From NCBI GenBank assembly GCA_951799445.1, contig OX637294.1, positions 22,159,452-22,223,451 on the forward strand: a DNA stretch of 64,000 nucleotides, read 5' to 3'. Source of the stretch: Pseudisothecium myosuroides. Taxonomy: Eukaryota > Streptophyta > Bryopsida > Hypnales > Lembophyllaceae. The notes under the pieces were generated by a model. The model made no database searches, was not told the DNA's origin, and saw only the letters and a program-made list of their open reading frames with translations. A program made the position numbers and the translations under genes. Position 1 is the stretch's first letter, and every line of letters begins with the position of its first letter. Below, piece by piece: positions 25,767-37,049 of this stretch.

Positions 25767-25909
25767 TTAACTGAACACGAGTGGTCCCAGATAAGGGAAG
25801 AAAACTATGGTTAGTCTCTTTTGAGGACATTGCACCGAGGGACCAAAGAATGCACAGCACTGCAAGGGCACATTGGGCATAGCTACAAGGACTACATTGG
25901 GCATAGCTA

Positions 25910-26031
25910 AGGTATGTTCCCACTTGGTGTTAGAGGTGTTGTTTGGAATGTGAATCAGGTACAGAAGTGCATCTCAATTCATTCCTAAGACCCCTAGTTA
26001 CAACAGTTTTAACACCAAGTGGGAACGTACT
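25910..26031. repeat. Foldback element with 31 bp arms
   Basis: AGGTATGTTCCCACTTGGTG near 25910 pairs with CACCAAGTGGGAACGTACT near 26013-26031, with the arms continuing inward to about 31 bp and a 60 bp loop. A 25 bp tandem duplication containing CATTGGGCATAGCTA (25871 and 25896) lies just to the left. Confidence 0.6.
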
Positions 26032-26079
26032 CTTAGGAGTCTGCTCTTGAAGCAACCTTTGAAGAGCTGATTGCATTTG

Positions 26080-26640
26080 GGGAGAAGCTAATAAAACTCC
26101 TTGAAACAATTTGCAGTAAATTTTTGGAGGAAGCAAAATGGAATTGGCATCAAAGGAACCCAAGTCGTTTCATACTTTTTGGACCTTTGTGGAATTAGTT
26201 ATGATTTTTTGAAGTTGAAATGTAGTGGAGTCACTAAAAGCGATCACCTCCTCAAATGTGTATTGTTGATCATTAGAGGAGATTTGGGCTTCTAAGAGAC
26301 TGCGAGTTCCCGGACTGTGGGAACTCTGCAGGAATGCTGGAACGCTGTCAAATGGCCAGTCTGACGTGGCCAAGCAATTGCCACGTCAGTTTTTGTTTTT
26401 TTTCTTTCTTGAATTTTTTTTAGTATTCTTTTAACATTTTAATAATAATTTTTTTTTAATAATAATAATAATTTTTTGACAGCAGGGGCTGGGTCCCAGC
26501 ATTGGAAACGGCCCTGAAACAGTCTTCCAGAGGCTCAGATCTCCTCAAATGAGTACATTGAAGAAAGTAAAATTGTACCTCTGTATTAGTGGTCACTTTT
26601 AGAGGAGGGTCGCTTTTAGAGCACCCTTATTTGAAGATGA
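26080..26640. repeat. Dispersed repeat interrupted by a second inverted-repeat element
   Basis: The segment 26090-26270 (CCTTGAAACAATTTGCAGTA, GAATTGGCATC, AGTCACTAAAAGCGATCACC) and 26550-26640 match a contiguous stretch at 50877-51110. Between them sits about 270 bp bounded by GAGGAGATTTGGGCTTC and its near reverse complement at 26530-26557. The insert contains the hairpin CTGACGTGGC/GCCACGTCAG (26361-26389) and a TAA/AAT-rich tract (26440-26475). Confidence 0.6.
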
Positions 26641-27086
26641 GAGTTCGTTCTATGTGTACTTCCCACATGTGTAAAGGCGCCACAATATAAATTTATTAGC
26701 TATCAAAGTATCAAGAGGAGGCTTTGCATAAATTGAAGCCTAAAACTTGAAGAAGTTTGGGTAGGACCTTACTCATACTACAAGCCTATGTTACAAAGGT
26801 AGAGCTTTTTATAATAGTACAATCAAAGAGGTAGGCTATCTTCTAGTGTTGTAAGGTGCTCAAAACTCAACCAAGAAGGAAAAAAATTGGCATTCAAAAT
26901 TTAAAAATTGAGAAAAAAAAACTACATAAATGCTTGCAACTGAATTAGCCCATACTATGATCTATTTTGAAACAAGGGCATAATTAAATTATGATTTTAC
27001 ACCTAAAAAACATTGCTGAATAATGTTATGGAGGGGTAGTAGGACATGATCGCGCTTATAATTGTGCAACAAGCTAAAGGCGGGGA

Positions 27087-27276
27087 CCATTTTATCCCAC
27101 ATCTTATCCCACATTTTATCCCGCGTTTTACTCTGGAGTAGAGCACAAGAACTTTTATTTTCTAAGATTGTTAAAATTTTCAAATTTTGAGTTCATAATA
27201 GCAATCAAAGGTCCCGAATTAGCTAGGAATGGTGAAGAAAATAGATTAATCAAGCAGAAAATAGATTAATCAAGCA
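27087..27276. repeat. Two short tandem repeats
   Basis: Three copies of a TTTTATCCCACA-like 13-14 bp unit lie at 27087-27126. Two exact copies of a 20 bp unit beginning GAAAATAGATTAATCAAG lie at 27237-27256 and 27257-27276. Confidence 0.7.
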
Positions 27277-27525
27277 AAAAATAGATGGGCTCTTTTTTTA
27301 TATTCACCCTTAGCTAACCCCTTGCATTTAGCTTGTTGCACAACTAAGGTAGACAAACCCATTCTCATTCCTCAAAGAATTCCGAGTCCTCCCTCATACA
27401 CCAACGGTGCACATTTTCTTTCTAGAATGCACTCCATTGGTACATGAGGTTGGAATGGGGTGCAGGCATTTTCACTTGGACACCTTGCAAGTTGCAACAA
27501 ATCCATAAAAGCTCAAAAAAATGCT

Positions 27526-27937
27526 AAGGTAGGTGGCTCCAATTCCGCCCCTCTTCTTCAAATTGTCCTATAGGTACTTGCAGAATGGATGCAAGGTGAT
27601 CCTTAAATGGACTTCTTTGGTCCCTTAATGAATTCAAGAAAATTTGTTTTTTTAATTGCAAGAGCCAATCATTGTCTTTGGTTTCCGCACATCTCTTTAC
27701 AAGTCACAAGGGGACAAATTTTGGGACACCTATGGTCACAAATAGGTATCTATGACCTGAATCTTTGAAAATTCATAAGTAATTCAAAAATGCTTAGAAA
27801 AATATGAAACCACTTGTGTTGTGTTCCAAATCTATTTTTCTCTCTCTGAAAAATGAGCTAAAAATCATTTTGTCTATGGAAACGTGCAAAAAAGGCGGAT
27901 CAGCCCTTAAAGGGTCGCTTTCTGCACCTCCTACCTT
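27526..27937. mobile_element. GGTAG-ended inverted-repeat element, copy 2 (412 bp)
   Basis: It starts AAGGTAGGTGGCTCC and ends CTGCACCTCCTACCTT. The inside aligns with 16968-17375 (CCAATCATTGTCTTTGG, TATGGTCACAAATAGGTATC, GAAAATTCATAAGTAATTC, GATCAGCCCTTAAAGGGTCG). The near-equal length of 408 and 412 bp supports a discrete element rather than chance similarity. Confidence 0.7.
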
Positions 27938-28249
27938 AAATAAGAAGTCAACAGGATCTCTTTGTCTGAATACGCCAACAACAGAATAACTTACTCCAAT
28001 GGTCCAGTCCACCTGTCTGGACTTTGAACCTTGCTCCAGCCGTTCCCCGTTCCCAGAATCGTTCCCAGAGTCGTTCCCAACAACCCCTTCATAAACCTCT
28101 CTCCAGCCCAGCATGTGCTGCCCTCGCTGCCTTTTCCTGACTGTCAAATTGCTGTCAGTCTGAGCTCTGAACTGGAGGCCCACCCGGAACGCCTCCCGAC
28201 CTTACCAATGCTTTCGGGACACAGTTGCGACGAATTTTGAGTGGCCGCA

Positions 28250-28403
28250 TCGCGTATTCGGGCGAGGCACGATCGAAAGCGGTGGCGTTCTTTGCGCATT
28301 TTGATTCGATAAACGAGGCGAAGTGGGTTCTGTCGGAGATCATGTATTTGGTTCGCGGTTGGTGAGTTCCGCCGCAGTCGAGCTTGACGACATTTAACTT
28401 AAG
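28250..28403 (+). other. Probable 5' untranslated exon of the unknown gene
   Basis: GC content rises sharply near 28100-28400, and AAG at 28401-28403 is followed by the donor GTGAGCTTCC. Joining this end to the strong acceptor at 29051 (TTCTTCTTTTTGCAG) gives no continuing reading frame, so the exon is taken as non-coding. The transcription start is not determined. Confidence 0.45.
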
Positions 28404-28660
28404 GTGAGCTTCCATTTTCAATTTCGTATCTCCAAGATCTAAGTGGGTAGTGTGGGTAAGCGATGAGTTCGAGGATTCGCAGGATTCGAACCCGGCGTTG
28501 TCTGAGAGCGGGAAAATTTTCAATACTGTACAGTACAGTATTACTGTTTCTTGAGAGCTTGAAACTGTCAAATCGCACTTTGAGCATTGTTGGAGGGCAT
28601 TGTTGGGTGAATCTTTGAGCTTGGGTTATGTCAGTTTGTTGAACTTGGTAGGTTTAATGC

Positions 28661-28994
28661 AGAGGATACTCTTTCCGTCAGTACTCTTCACCAATATATA
28701 GGAGCTCTGCTTTCATTGGGAGATCACTCGGTAGAGTTCACTGGAGAGCTCACTTTGGTAACTACGAGAGTCAAACTCTCTAGAGATCAAATTGTTTTTT
28801 TCACTTAGTATGATTTGGTCACTTCTTGTGCAAGCACTCAACTACTATTGAAAGGAATGCAGACAACCCCTGATTTCCATTTCAAAGATCAGTGGTCACC
28901 GACCAATTTGGCCAAGTTATGCTTGCTTGTTAATGGAAGCTCAACCAAATTTATTTGAAGAGATGAGTCGCTGTTGGTAACAGGGAGATGGGAT
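28661..28994 (+). repeat. Intronic dispersed repeat, copy 1
   Basis: It starts AGAGGATACTCTTTCC and ends ACAGGGAGATGGGAT. Shared blocks are ACTGGAGAGCTCACTTTG, AACTCTCTAGAGATCAAATT, TTTCCATTTCAAAGATCAG and AGAGATGAGTCGCTGTTGG. Copies lie at 53452-53805 and 56671-56965. This copy sits in the 5' leader intron of the unknown gene. The size is that of a SINE or MITE; no clear pol III boxes or terminal inverted repeats were identified. Confidence 0.65.
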
Positions 28995-29060
28995 GTTCAC
29001 TTAATGTGTTGATTTCTTTGCTCATTTGCGTCTGGCTTCTTCTTTTTGCAGATTGCGAGG

Positions 29061-31530
29061 ATGGGGGTGAAGCCAATGAGTCCGAGTGCCAACTTCACTA
29101 CGTACCGACTGCCGACTTCGGGACAGAAGAGCGATGATGCCTTTGCTGCGCATTCCTACAGTCTTCCACGACCAAAGGCCACCAGTGGCCTGTTCCGGTT
29201 CCTGCTGTGCTCTCGGCCCTGCGTTCACCAACACTCTGTTGACGCGGACGAAGAGAATCCTCATGCTGCCGACCGTGATGAGGGGAATGGACACTTGGAG
29301 AATGGGAACTGTGGTGACTTGGACTGGCCACTTCGCACGGAGTTGCAAGTGAGTGCTTCCTCAATTTTTTCCTTTTTTGTATCGAATTGGAGTGAAGATT
29401 GTCGTGTGTGTTTCGTAACATTCTGGAGAATCCGTGTTGAGCGCCTTCTGGATTGGGATGAACAGGAATTTGTGCAACCTTGTTTTGCGAAGTTGAGCTT
29501 TGAACAAGTGAGGGCTCTCTAAGTCAATGAGCCGTTGTTTTCGGATATGAGAGTGTGTTGGAGCTTTATTTTTGCTTTATTTCTGTGCTTTGGCATGATT
29601 TTGCTATTGTCTTTTTGATTTCGCTAAGTTGGGTGAATAGCTGTGTGTTGCATAAGAATCTAGTAAACCCCTTGTTAAGCACCTTCTGAATTGGCATTGT
29701 AAGGAGTCCGTGACACCTTGTTTTGCAAAGTTGAGCTCAATTTGAACCAGTGGGAGCTCCTTTAGTTAATGAGCCATTTGGTTTCATTTGTGAGAGTACG
29801 TTAGAGGTTTTCTTTTTTTTCTTTTTCCTCTCTGATTTAGCATAACTTCTCTATGTTCTTTTTTATTTCACTAAACTGGAAAAATAGCTGTGTTGCATAA
29901 GATTCTCGTAAACCTGTGTTGAACTCCTTCTGAATTGGCTTGAAAGGAATTTGTGACATCTTGTTTGCAAATTGATCTCAATTTCAACGAATAAGCCATT
30001 GTGAGAGTACGTTAGAGCTTTGATTTTGCTTGATTTGCTCTGGTTTGGTATGCATTTCTCTTTGTTGACAGTGTTCTCAAAAGTTGCATTACAAATTACT
30101 CCAGAATGTTCTGTGTTTTAGGTTCCGGTGTTGTGTGCAAAATCTATTCTGTTTATTTCTTAGAAACATTTCTGATCATGATGTGGGTCGCCGCAGTCTG
30201 TAATGCGTCATCTCGAAGTAAGGTGGCAGCTCTTTGATGAAGCTCTTTCCAGATTTGGTGACTTAGAGGCAATGCTTGCCATCTGTACTGGTAAGCGGCA
30301 TCTCTTTAATCGTTTTGAAAAAATTACTTTGAAGAATCTCACATTGTTGAAACCCTGTTATAAATTCCATAACAGTGAGCTCATTCTCATGGAAATTACT
30401 TTGCCATAAACGTTTCTTTGTGCAAAAATATGATTCCACAATGAAGATGGTGTATGGACCTATCAAGAATGTGATGAATGCATTGCAATCGACTAATCTC
30501 GTTTGTCATAAGCAGCCGATAGGGGTTGTGAGAGTCCAATGGCTCATGATTCTGAGCCCTAAGATTTACACTCAAAGTATGATCCCCCTTGTAGAGAATT
30601 CAAATCCGTTTTCCCAGATTGCCTCAATTCTTAGAATCTATTGAATTTTTTAATTTTGACTACCAAAAGCATGTGTCACCTACTTTGTAAAGCAAGTTTT
30701 GATATCCTCTAATTTGTGCAGAGAAAGTCAGGTGGAGGCACCATACTATCAGTGGTGTCAAAGATGCGCATGTGCCGGAGGATCTAAGGTCTCTAATAGC
30801 AAGGAAACTATCAATGGAAGTGAGCATCCAGAGAATTATGCAATTATCATCCACAGGCGAGTTGGAGACCTACTTGGACCAAGATGGGCATTCGGGGCAG
30901 GAGTTGCTCCAGTCTAGGGACCGGATGCAAGTGCAAGCTGCTTTGGAGTTTTTCTATGAAAGCTCAGAGGAGATTGGAAGTCAGAGCTCAAGGTCTTGTG
31001 TGCTTGAAGAAGATAGTTACATCCTTTGTAACCAAAAGGTACGTTTTTACTTTCCATTTTCAATCGTTACCATCATGATATTAGTAACCAGATCAAAACG
31101 CCCCATATTGTAAAGTCAAAACATTCCCCATGGTAAATGATTGGAGGCAAAACGTTTTGCAATTGTTAGATTCTTAACCTTGATAAAATAAAGACCTACT
31201 CTTGTGGGTGTACATTTGTAAATTAATGCTTTCACGCTGATTTTAGTATAGCTGTAGACAATGCTTTCGAAATCCATAACTTATTTATAAGGTATCCAAG
31301 TAATATATATGCTAAGATGCACTAAATTATCTTTCAATTGCCCTATTAAAGATTAAGTCGCTTACATGGTGTACTTACCTTGGGCATCAGCACTGACCAG
31401 ATCTAATTTTGGTATACAGGGTGAAGTGGTGGAAGAGGGCAAGCAGGTGGTCCTTTGGGAGCAGTACAATGCAACATGGTACATTCGCGGATGTGTGAGC
31501 TACCCAGCAACTTCCAAGTTGCGTGCTTGA
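29061..31530 (+). CDS. Spliced gene of unknown function
   Basis: Four coding exons in phase give a 269-residue protein: 29061-29348, 30197-30290, 30722-31038 and 31420-31530, with GT-AG introns and a TGA at the end. The N-terminal exon is low in structure (serine, histidine and aspartate rich). Exon 2 gives a helical VMRHLEVRWQLFDEALSRF segment near residue 98-116. Exon 3 gives EKVRWRHHTISGVKDAHVPE, then a helix LRSLIARKLSMEVSIQRIMQ and an acidic stretch. The end reads QVVLWEQYNATWYIRGCVSY. I do not recognise the family. No signal peptide or membrane segment is seen. The ATG lies 9 bases after a strong acceptor, with a probable untranslated leader exon at 28250-28403. An earlier in-frame ATG at 29046 would lie in the intron. 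Confidence 0.68.
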
Positions 31531-32156
31531 AATTTGAAACCCATGACCTGCATCAGGCAGCTACTCATCGATGTGGTTTTGTAGATTTAATTAGATCACT
31601 ACAACACATTTAAAGGAGCGGGAGGGGTTTCAATTAGAAAAAAAGACATCTACTTCGAATCAGACACAGTTGACTGTGTGGTCCATTATAGTGACAAACA
31701 ATTACGAAGATGGTACCCTGGTACCTGGAGACGGCACGCACAGCTTTGAGAGACTTAGCTGTGCAAAGAGTTGGAGGATAGTTAGCCATGATGAGGAGCC
31801 AGTCCTCTTGAAACGAAATTTGGAACTTTCTGTATACTACTGCCGAAATGGCATTTCAAAGATGCCTTAGTGGAGTAATTTGAACTCAGAGATGCCGTCT
31901 GCCCGAGTTTTGCCTGAGTTTTGTATCTTAGACTGTTGCACCATACTGGTCAATGAAGTTTAAATGGTGCAATTCAGAGTGATTGGGTTCCGTGACTTCA
32001 CCTGGTGTGGTACACGACTGGCAACGATCGCCTTCAGAGTTCGCAAGCACCGTGTAGAAAACAACGAAAACTCTTCCGGCTGGGCTGCGAGTCAGGAGAT
32101 GCACGAACATCCATCTCATCATTGGTCAGAACTTGTCATGTGGTGCACTAGCATTC
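31531..32156. other. Region between convergent genes
   Basis: The first part is probably the 3' untranslated region of the unknown gene. Open frames on both strands (for example 31964-32359 plus and 31928-32122 minus) have no recognised motif and no clear splice support. Confidence 0.4.
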
Positions 32157-32345
32157 TCAACGACTTTCAACTTTGGAAATTGCGACCCCCTCAAGAACAT
32201 CGGCAACAGTGTTCAGTGTTGAGTACTTATCTTCATGCTTCATCATTGGATAATCTTCATGTTGCCAAAGATGGGGTTTTAAAGGACCCAGCACTATTTC
32301 TATTTGTCCTCCTATTCCAATGTTGGAAGTACTCAACATCTTCAC
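32157..32345 (-). CDS. Candidate terminal exon downstream of HTH gene 1
   Basis: The minus-strand frame ends with LKPHLWQHEDYPMMKHEDKY and TVADVLEGVAISKVES before a stop. Like the candidate exon at 32488-32710 it carries HED motifs, which weakly suggests that both belong to one transcript continuing from the HTH gene. No junction could be proved. Confidence 0.25.
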   Translation of the reverse strand: MKMLSTSNIGIGGQIEIVLGPLKPHLWQHEDYPMMKHEDKYSTLNTVADVLEGVAISKVESR

Positions 32346-32487
32346 ATTTTGCCTCCTAAACTAGTCAGAAACCCACTATTGATATACACATTGAGCCCCC
32401 TTTGTTGTCACATCGTTGCCATCGATGAGCGTGATGACATCTCATACACCAAAATACTTGAGGGCTCCAAAATCATACCCAAAGCCT

Positions 32488-32710
32488 CTACATAGCAAGA
32501 TCCAGCTCATTCAGGAGCATGTTCTGATCATCCGTACTAACGTCTGGTTCGTGTTTGATGTGGGTGCTCCTCATATGCACTTTAAATTTGTCTGCATGCC
32601 TTTCAAAGGTCTTGTTCTTCACCTGGTTTGTACAGGAGAATGTACACACTGTACAATTGTCACTCTCTTCACTAGGGCTGCTTTTCAGGTCATCTTCGTG
32701 ACCTGCGAAC
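32488..32710 (-). CDS. Candidate exon with C2H2-like Cys/His pattern
   Basis: On the minus strand the frame after the acceptor TGTTCGCAG reads GHEDDLKSSPSEESDNCTVC, then a further Cys and a HADKFKVHMRSTH segment, a CxxC...HxxxxH layout that could form a zinc finger, and it ends NMLLNELDLAM before a stop. The acceptor needs an upstream exon ending with one extra base, which was not found. It may be a downstream exon of HTH gene 1 or chance. Confidence 0.3.
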
Positions 32711-33168
32711 AGTGGAGTATAATTTTCTTTCAAAAGAGGCCTTTTTGACGACGTCAGGCACTTCGACAAAAACAACACATTCATTGACCTTCCTCAACCA
32801 GGTTAATACAGGGCATGATTAGAGCAATAGATGGTCTGATGTGTGATTATGGTCATCCATGTTCCATAGCATTGGGACTCCACGTGCTCTCACCACCAGG
32901 AGTACATGAGCACACAATCCCCCAAAGTAACTCGAACAGAAGCTCACTATGGATAGCTTCCACAATGTTTACACTTTAATAATAATATGTTTTGCCATTG
33001 TAGTTCAACGATTGAGTTGTTCAAAGATAAGGGCATCCACAGTCTCTGACAGAACTCTAGGTACAACACTAGCACCCACGAAAATCACACGCAAGAAAAT
33101 ACTAGTACACTCTGAAAACAACGCTTTGGGACAACATCAGCAGCATGCCCCTACACTTTACCAATTAC

Positions 33169-34372
33169 CTTCACTCTTGCGAAATCATGGAAGCCCCTTA
33201 ACTCCATTTTCTGCAAAAAAAGCAAGGGCCTCCTTAAGCTCACAAATTTTTTACCCTTCACGACCTGAACTAGGGGAGTGCGGCAGAATTCAATTAATTT
33301 ATGATCCGATTTAGAATTGATTTTGAAGATCCTCACGAGCTTCAAGCCGCAGAAAGACTCGAAATGCGCAATTACTATCCTGCATGAATCGATGCAAAAC
33401 AAAAATATACAAAGAAAGCGACACAAGCATCTAGGCCAGTTAATGTTAGATTCAAGCATCAGCTTATGACCATGATCTCTTAAATGCAACACTGGAGAGC
33501 ATGTTGTTTGCAATCTCAACTTCAGACAAAGCAGACTCACAGAGATTTGTCATCGACCAAAGTTGACAAGATTAAATTCATCCTTTCCCGGTGTTCAACA
33601 GCCGTATGACGTTAATTCAAGATCAAAAATTAGATGACGGGTTCTAAATGATGTGTGGATCTAAAAAGAGCATAGAATAATAAGGGGAAACAATCTTGCC
33701 TTTCATCGTATCAGGCGCTGATACCAGTTCACGTTCATCTTCGTGTAATTTACTGAGAGTGTGAGTCAGGATCGCGTGTGACTCTTGATCTTCCAGCCCG
33801 GAAATATTATCCAATGCAGATCCCAGAACGTCACGATCGGCAAACTTAATTGCCAACATATCTCTGTCAGAATCCGCCAGCAGACGCGAAGGACTCAGTT
33901 GTTTGCACTTGGCCGCCAGCACTTCCCTCTCCGATTCAGGTCGTTTTTTCCCTTTTAATGCATGTGCCGGCTCAATAACAACGCTTGGATGACGTTTTCG
34001 GAACCATTCTAGCCATCTCTTGCCAGGAACACCATCTTTGAACGGAGTCTCCCGCCCCTGGCAAACATCTGCAACCTTCTTTCGCAACATGTAGAAAGTA
34101 ATTCCACGGCTCATCTGTTGGTTTGTAAGGCACCATTCGACTATTGCGTCCTCCTCCTCTTTGGACAAGACAGTGCGGGGGCCCTTCTTCTTCGACGAGG
34201 TTTTTCCACTCATCCAATCACGAATTGAGGATGCTGGAATTTTGTATCGGTCCCCTATCTTGCGGATGGAGTCGTTGCCCCTTTTCACCTCTTTAATGGC
34301 CTCTTTCATTGACTCCTCCGTCCAACTTCCTATTACCCGGCCACGGCGAGCTGTTTTCTTCAACTGTGACAT
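33169..34372 (-). CDS. psq/CENP-B-type helix-turn-helix protein 1
   Basis: The first exon starts at 34372 with MSQLKKTARRGRV, after an in-frame TAA. Residues 18-60 form a pipsqueak-type helix-turn-helix (EAIKEVKRG, KIGDRYKIPASSIRDWM). Residues 67-135 form a CENP-B/Tc5-type DNA-binding domain (VLSKEEEDAIVEW, GITFYMLRKKVADV, GVPGKRWLEWFRKRHPSV). No DDE catalytic domain follows. The frame is open to a stop at 33644 (242 aa), but a donor at 33724 would join in phase to a 42 bp exon at 33169-33210 with excellent splice sites (CTTTTTTTGCAG, then AAG/GTAATT). Further exons to the left are unresolved. It is a paralogue of the gene at 43024-46127, similar up to KGKKR (residue 144), then divergent. Role as a nuclear DNA-binding regulator is inferred. 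Confidence 0.78.
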
Positions 34373-36100
34373 GGTGCTTTACAAGATCCTCACACAGGTA
34401 TTGAATGGACCAAAAACCACAAAGTCACACCCGCAAGCATACGTACATGTTGAGAGGAGTTCTTCAGTGTCTTAATCCCCAGGTCTCACTGTGCAAAGTA
34501 TCTTGAGACAAGTCTGAATGACGGGAGAAACTGTGCAATCACTTGAGCTATCCGTGCGATTAATAGGTAGGTATTGACCATGATGATGTATCCAAGAAGG
34601 AACACATTTCATATCCGAAGAGTGGATACAACCAGGATTAAGCAAAACGAGGAGGGTTAGCATTCATTCCGAATGCAGAAATCGATGAGAAATAGAGCAC
34701 GAAGCGGTGTGTTAACGTTCCAGGCAACAATCTTCAAACAATTTCTGCACTAAATCACAACAAAACATGTTTTAGCCGTGGCCTTCGATCAAAACAATAC
34801 ACAAACACTTTGAATAGTATTGACCTACACTTCCACAGCAGAGTGTGAGACGTAAAATAGCATAAAATAATAAAATAAAACGAGTAAAGAGATTGAGGAC
34901 ATCCAATGCAAATCACACAACTCAAGTAAATCAGGAAGTGTTTCAGGAACAAGATATGTTTTGATACACAAAACATCCTCGAATCAACTGTCAGCACCCT
35001 AAGAAGAGAAAGCAAGAACCATCCGGCACTAGATTCCCGCAATTTGTTCGTTGCTTGGCACTCGTCCAAAGCAAGCGACTAAACAAATCATCGGGAAAAC
35101 AGAATACATGTAATCATTTCTCGCTCTCACAACTTTTTCAAACTGCGTTTTTTATTATCTTACACTGTTCTTTTCAATTCAGTTTTCAAAGACTCTGTTC
35201 TTAAGCTATCAATATACATTCAAAGATTAAGAACCGTTCAAATCGTTGCCAAATTAGAAACCGGAGAAAATACTATACCGTTATCCCGTTACGAAGAGTT
35301 TATGAAAAACAAGTCAACAAGAGTAGTAATGCAGGACTACGACTGCAGCAGACTTCATGAAAGACGAGTCCTAATTGCAACGACCATGTGCATCTGTTTC
35401 CAACTATAAATACAGAAAACAAGTAATGAAAACTCCTCCACTCAATTACAAGGACACACAAACACACACAAACTCCAGGATATAGACTACACACTAGCAA
35501 ACTACAAGCGATTATATGTATCAAACAAGACGAGTTTCGATCAGTACCTCACCAGAATCAAGCTCCCGATTGACTTCGTCGTCACGAGTCTGTCTCCAGC
35601 GACGAATTTCCGGAACGCTTAACCGTCTTCAAAACGCCACGAAGTCCTTCCAAATATTTAATATTCTCCTCCCTCAGCAAAATATCAGTCCAACGACCAA
35701 ATCGAGAATCGACGCAGTCTCAATTTCCGACAAGAACACACGCAGGCCTTAATTTCAACTGCGATGGCCAATGCGAGAGACTGCGAGCGTAATCGGCGGT
35801 GGGAAAAAGGGACTGGAGAGAGTTTCAGGGAGACTGGCGACGCCGAAATAGACGGAGGTGGCGATTGAATTTATATGAGAAACGGGACGACGAAGAAGAA
35901 GACGGAAGACAGAGCGATCGATGAAAACTTTCACAGCAGCACGATGACAGACGACGACGACGACGATGACGAGAGAAGCGCAACCAGGAACTCCCGGCAT
36001 CGGCCTTCGGCTTTCGCTCCCCTGCCCTAACTCTCCGCACTGTCTCCCTGTCGCCGTGCCGCGCCGCAGCCTGTGACGCGCGTCTCTTTGCGGTTAGTGT
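34373..36100 (-). promoter_or_regulatory. Probable leader and promoter region of HTH gene 1
   Basis: No coding exon is evident. The stretch 35750-36080 is GC-rich with a CGA/GAC triplet run (35949-35970) and stands out from AT-rich flanks, as expected for a 5' end on the minus strand. The part in between is probably a long leader intron. No TATA box was chosen. Confidence 0.4.
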
Positions 36101-37045
36101 AAGAGCATGCTGTTTGGTTTCAATTGAATCCTCGACAAAATGTGGATTTCAGATATTTTCTGGAATGTTTCAACTTAGTGGACCCACTTCCATAGTGAAT
36201 AAGGTTGTCAAGCACCACGTACAGGTTGCAAAGTCAAAGATTTAAGTTATTCATTGGTCAATTTTACTTGCTATGACTGTATAAACTTTGGACAAGGGAC
36301 AAGATCTATGTCCAACTTTAAGGAGATTTTATAATTTTTCCTTAGCCTACCAGTTGCACCAAGAAATCTTGTTTAATCAAAAAGTGGTTAATGGACGACT
36401 TTCTAAATCACTATAGTAATGAAAATTGCAGCTGTTGGTCAAAAATTAGATCATTTTTGAATGACTACCTTGGTTATAGGCCAAAGTTTTTCTAGGGTTA
36501 CAAGTTAACGTCGTTGAGTATTTACACTATACAAGAGAAAGAGGAAGAAGAACTCTAATCTTTTATGTTTGAATTGGCATAAACTAAGGTTCTATTCATA
36601 TTGGTTTCCACTTGCAATTATAATCAATGCCATTAATATATACCTCAATTAAGTGCGAGGCTTTACATAACTTATTGAATTCTATTAATATATTTATTGT
36701 AAAATGGTGGCCATTATTTGAACCTAAGAACGTGAGCCCATAAGTCTACAAGACTATATCCCATTTTATAGGTGTCTATATTATAGAAACCTTCCATGAT
36801 TATAGTTATAGTATTACTATGTTATAGATATCAATAATTATAGATGTTTACACCCTCCATCCTGAAATGATTGTTCAAAATTTTGTTGGTGTTTTTTTGA
36901 GTCAATTTAATTGATCATATTGTGAAAAACATAATATAGTTACACATATGTTCAAGGCTCACATGCTCACATTTTCATGCTCACAGACTAACATTGTTGA
37001 AGTGGTTCTTCATTGATATAATATTTGAGTAAAGTTAGGTGTAAT
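36101..37045. other. AT-rich spacer
   Basis: No gene is seen. Copy 5 of the GTCCARTGGATGAC repeat lies at 36384-36480 in a worn form (AATGGACGACTTTCTAAAT through GACTACCTTGGTTATAGG). Confidence 0.4.
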
Positions 37046-37049
37046 TTAA

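Noticed and set aside
26989..27183. Frame with DKMWDKMWDKM repeats
   Set aside because: It is the translation of a short TTTTATCCCACA tandem repeat.
28155..28571. 138-codon minus-strand frame
   Set aside because: It overlaps the probable leader exon and promoter of the plus-strand gene and has no motif.
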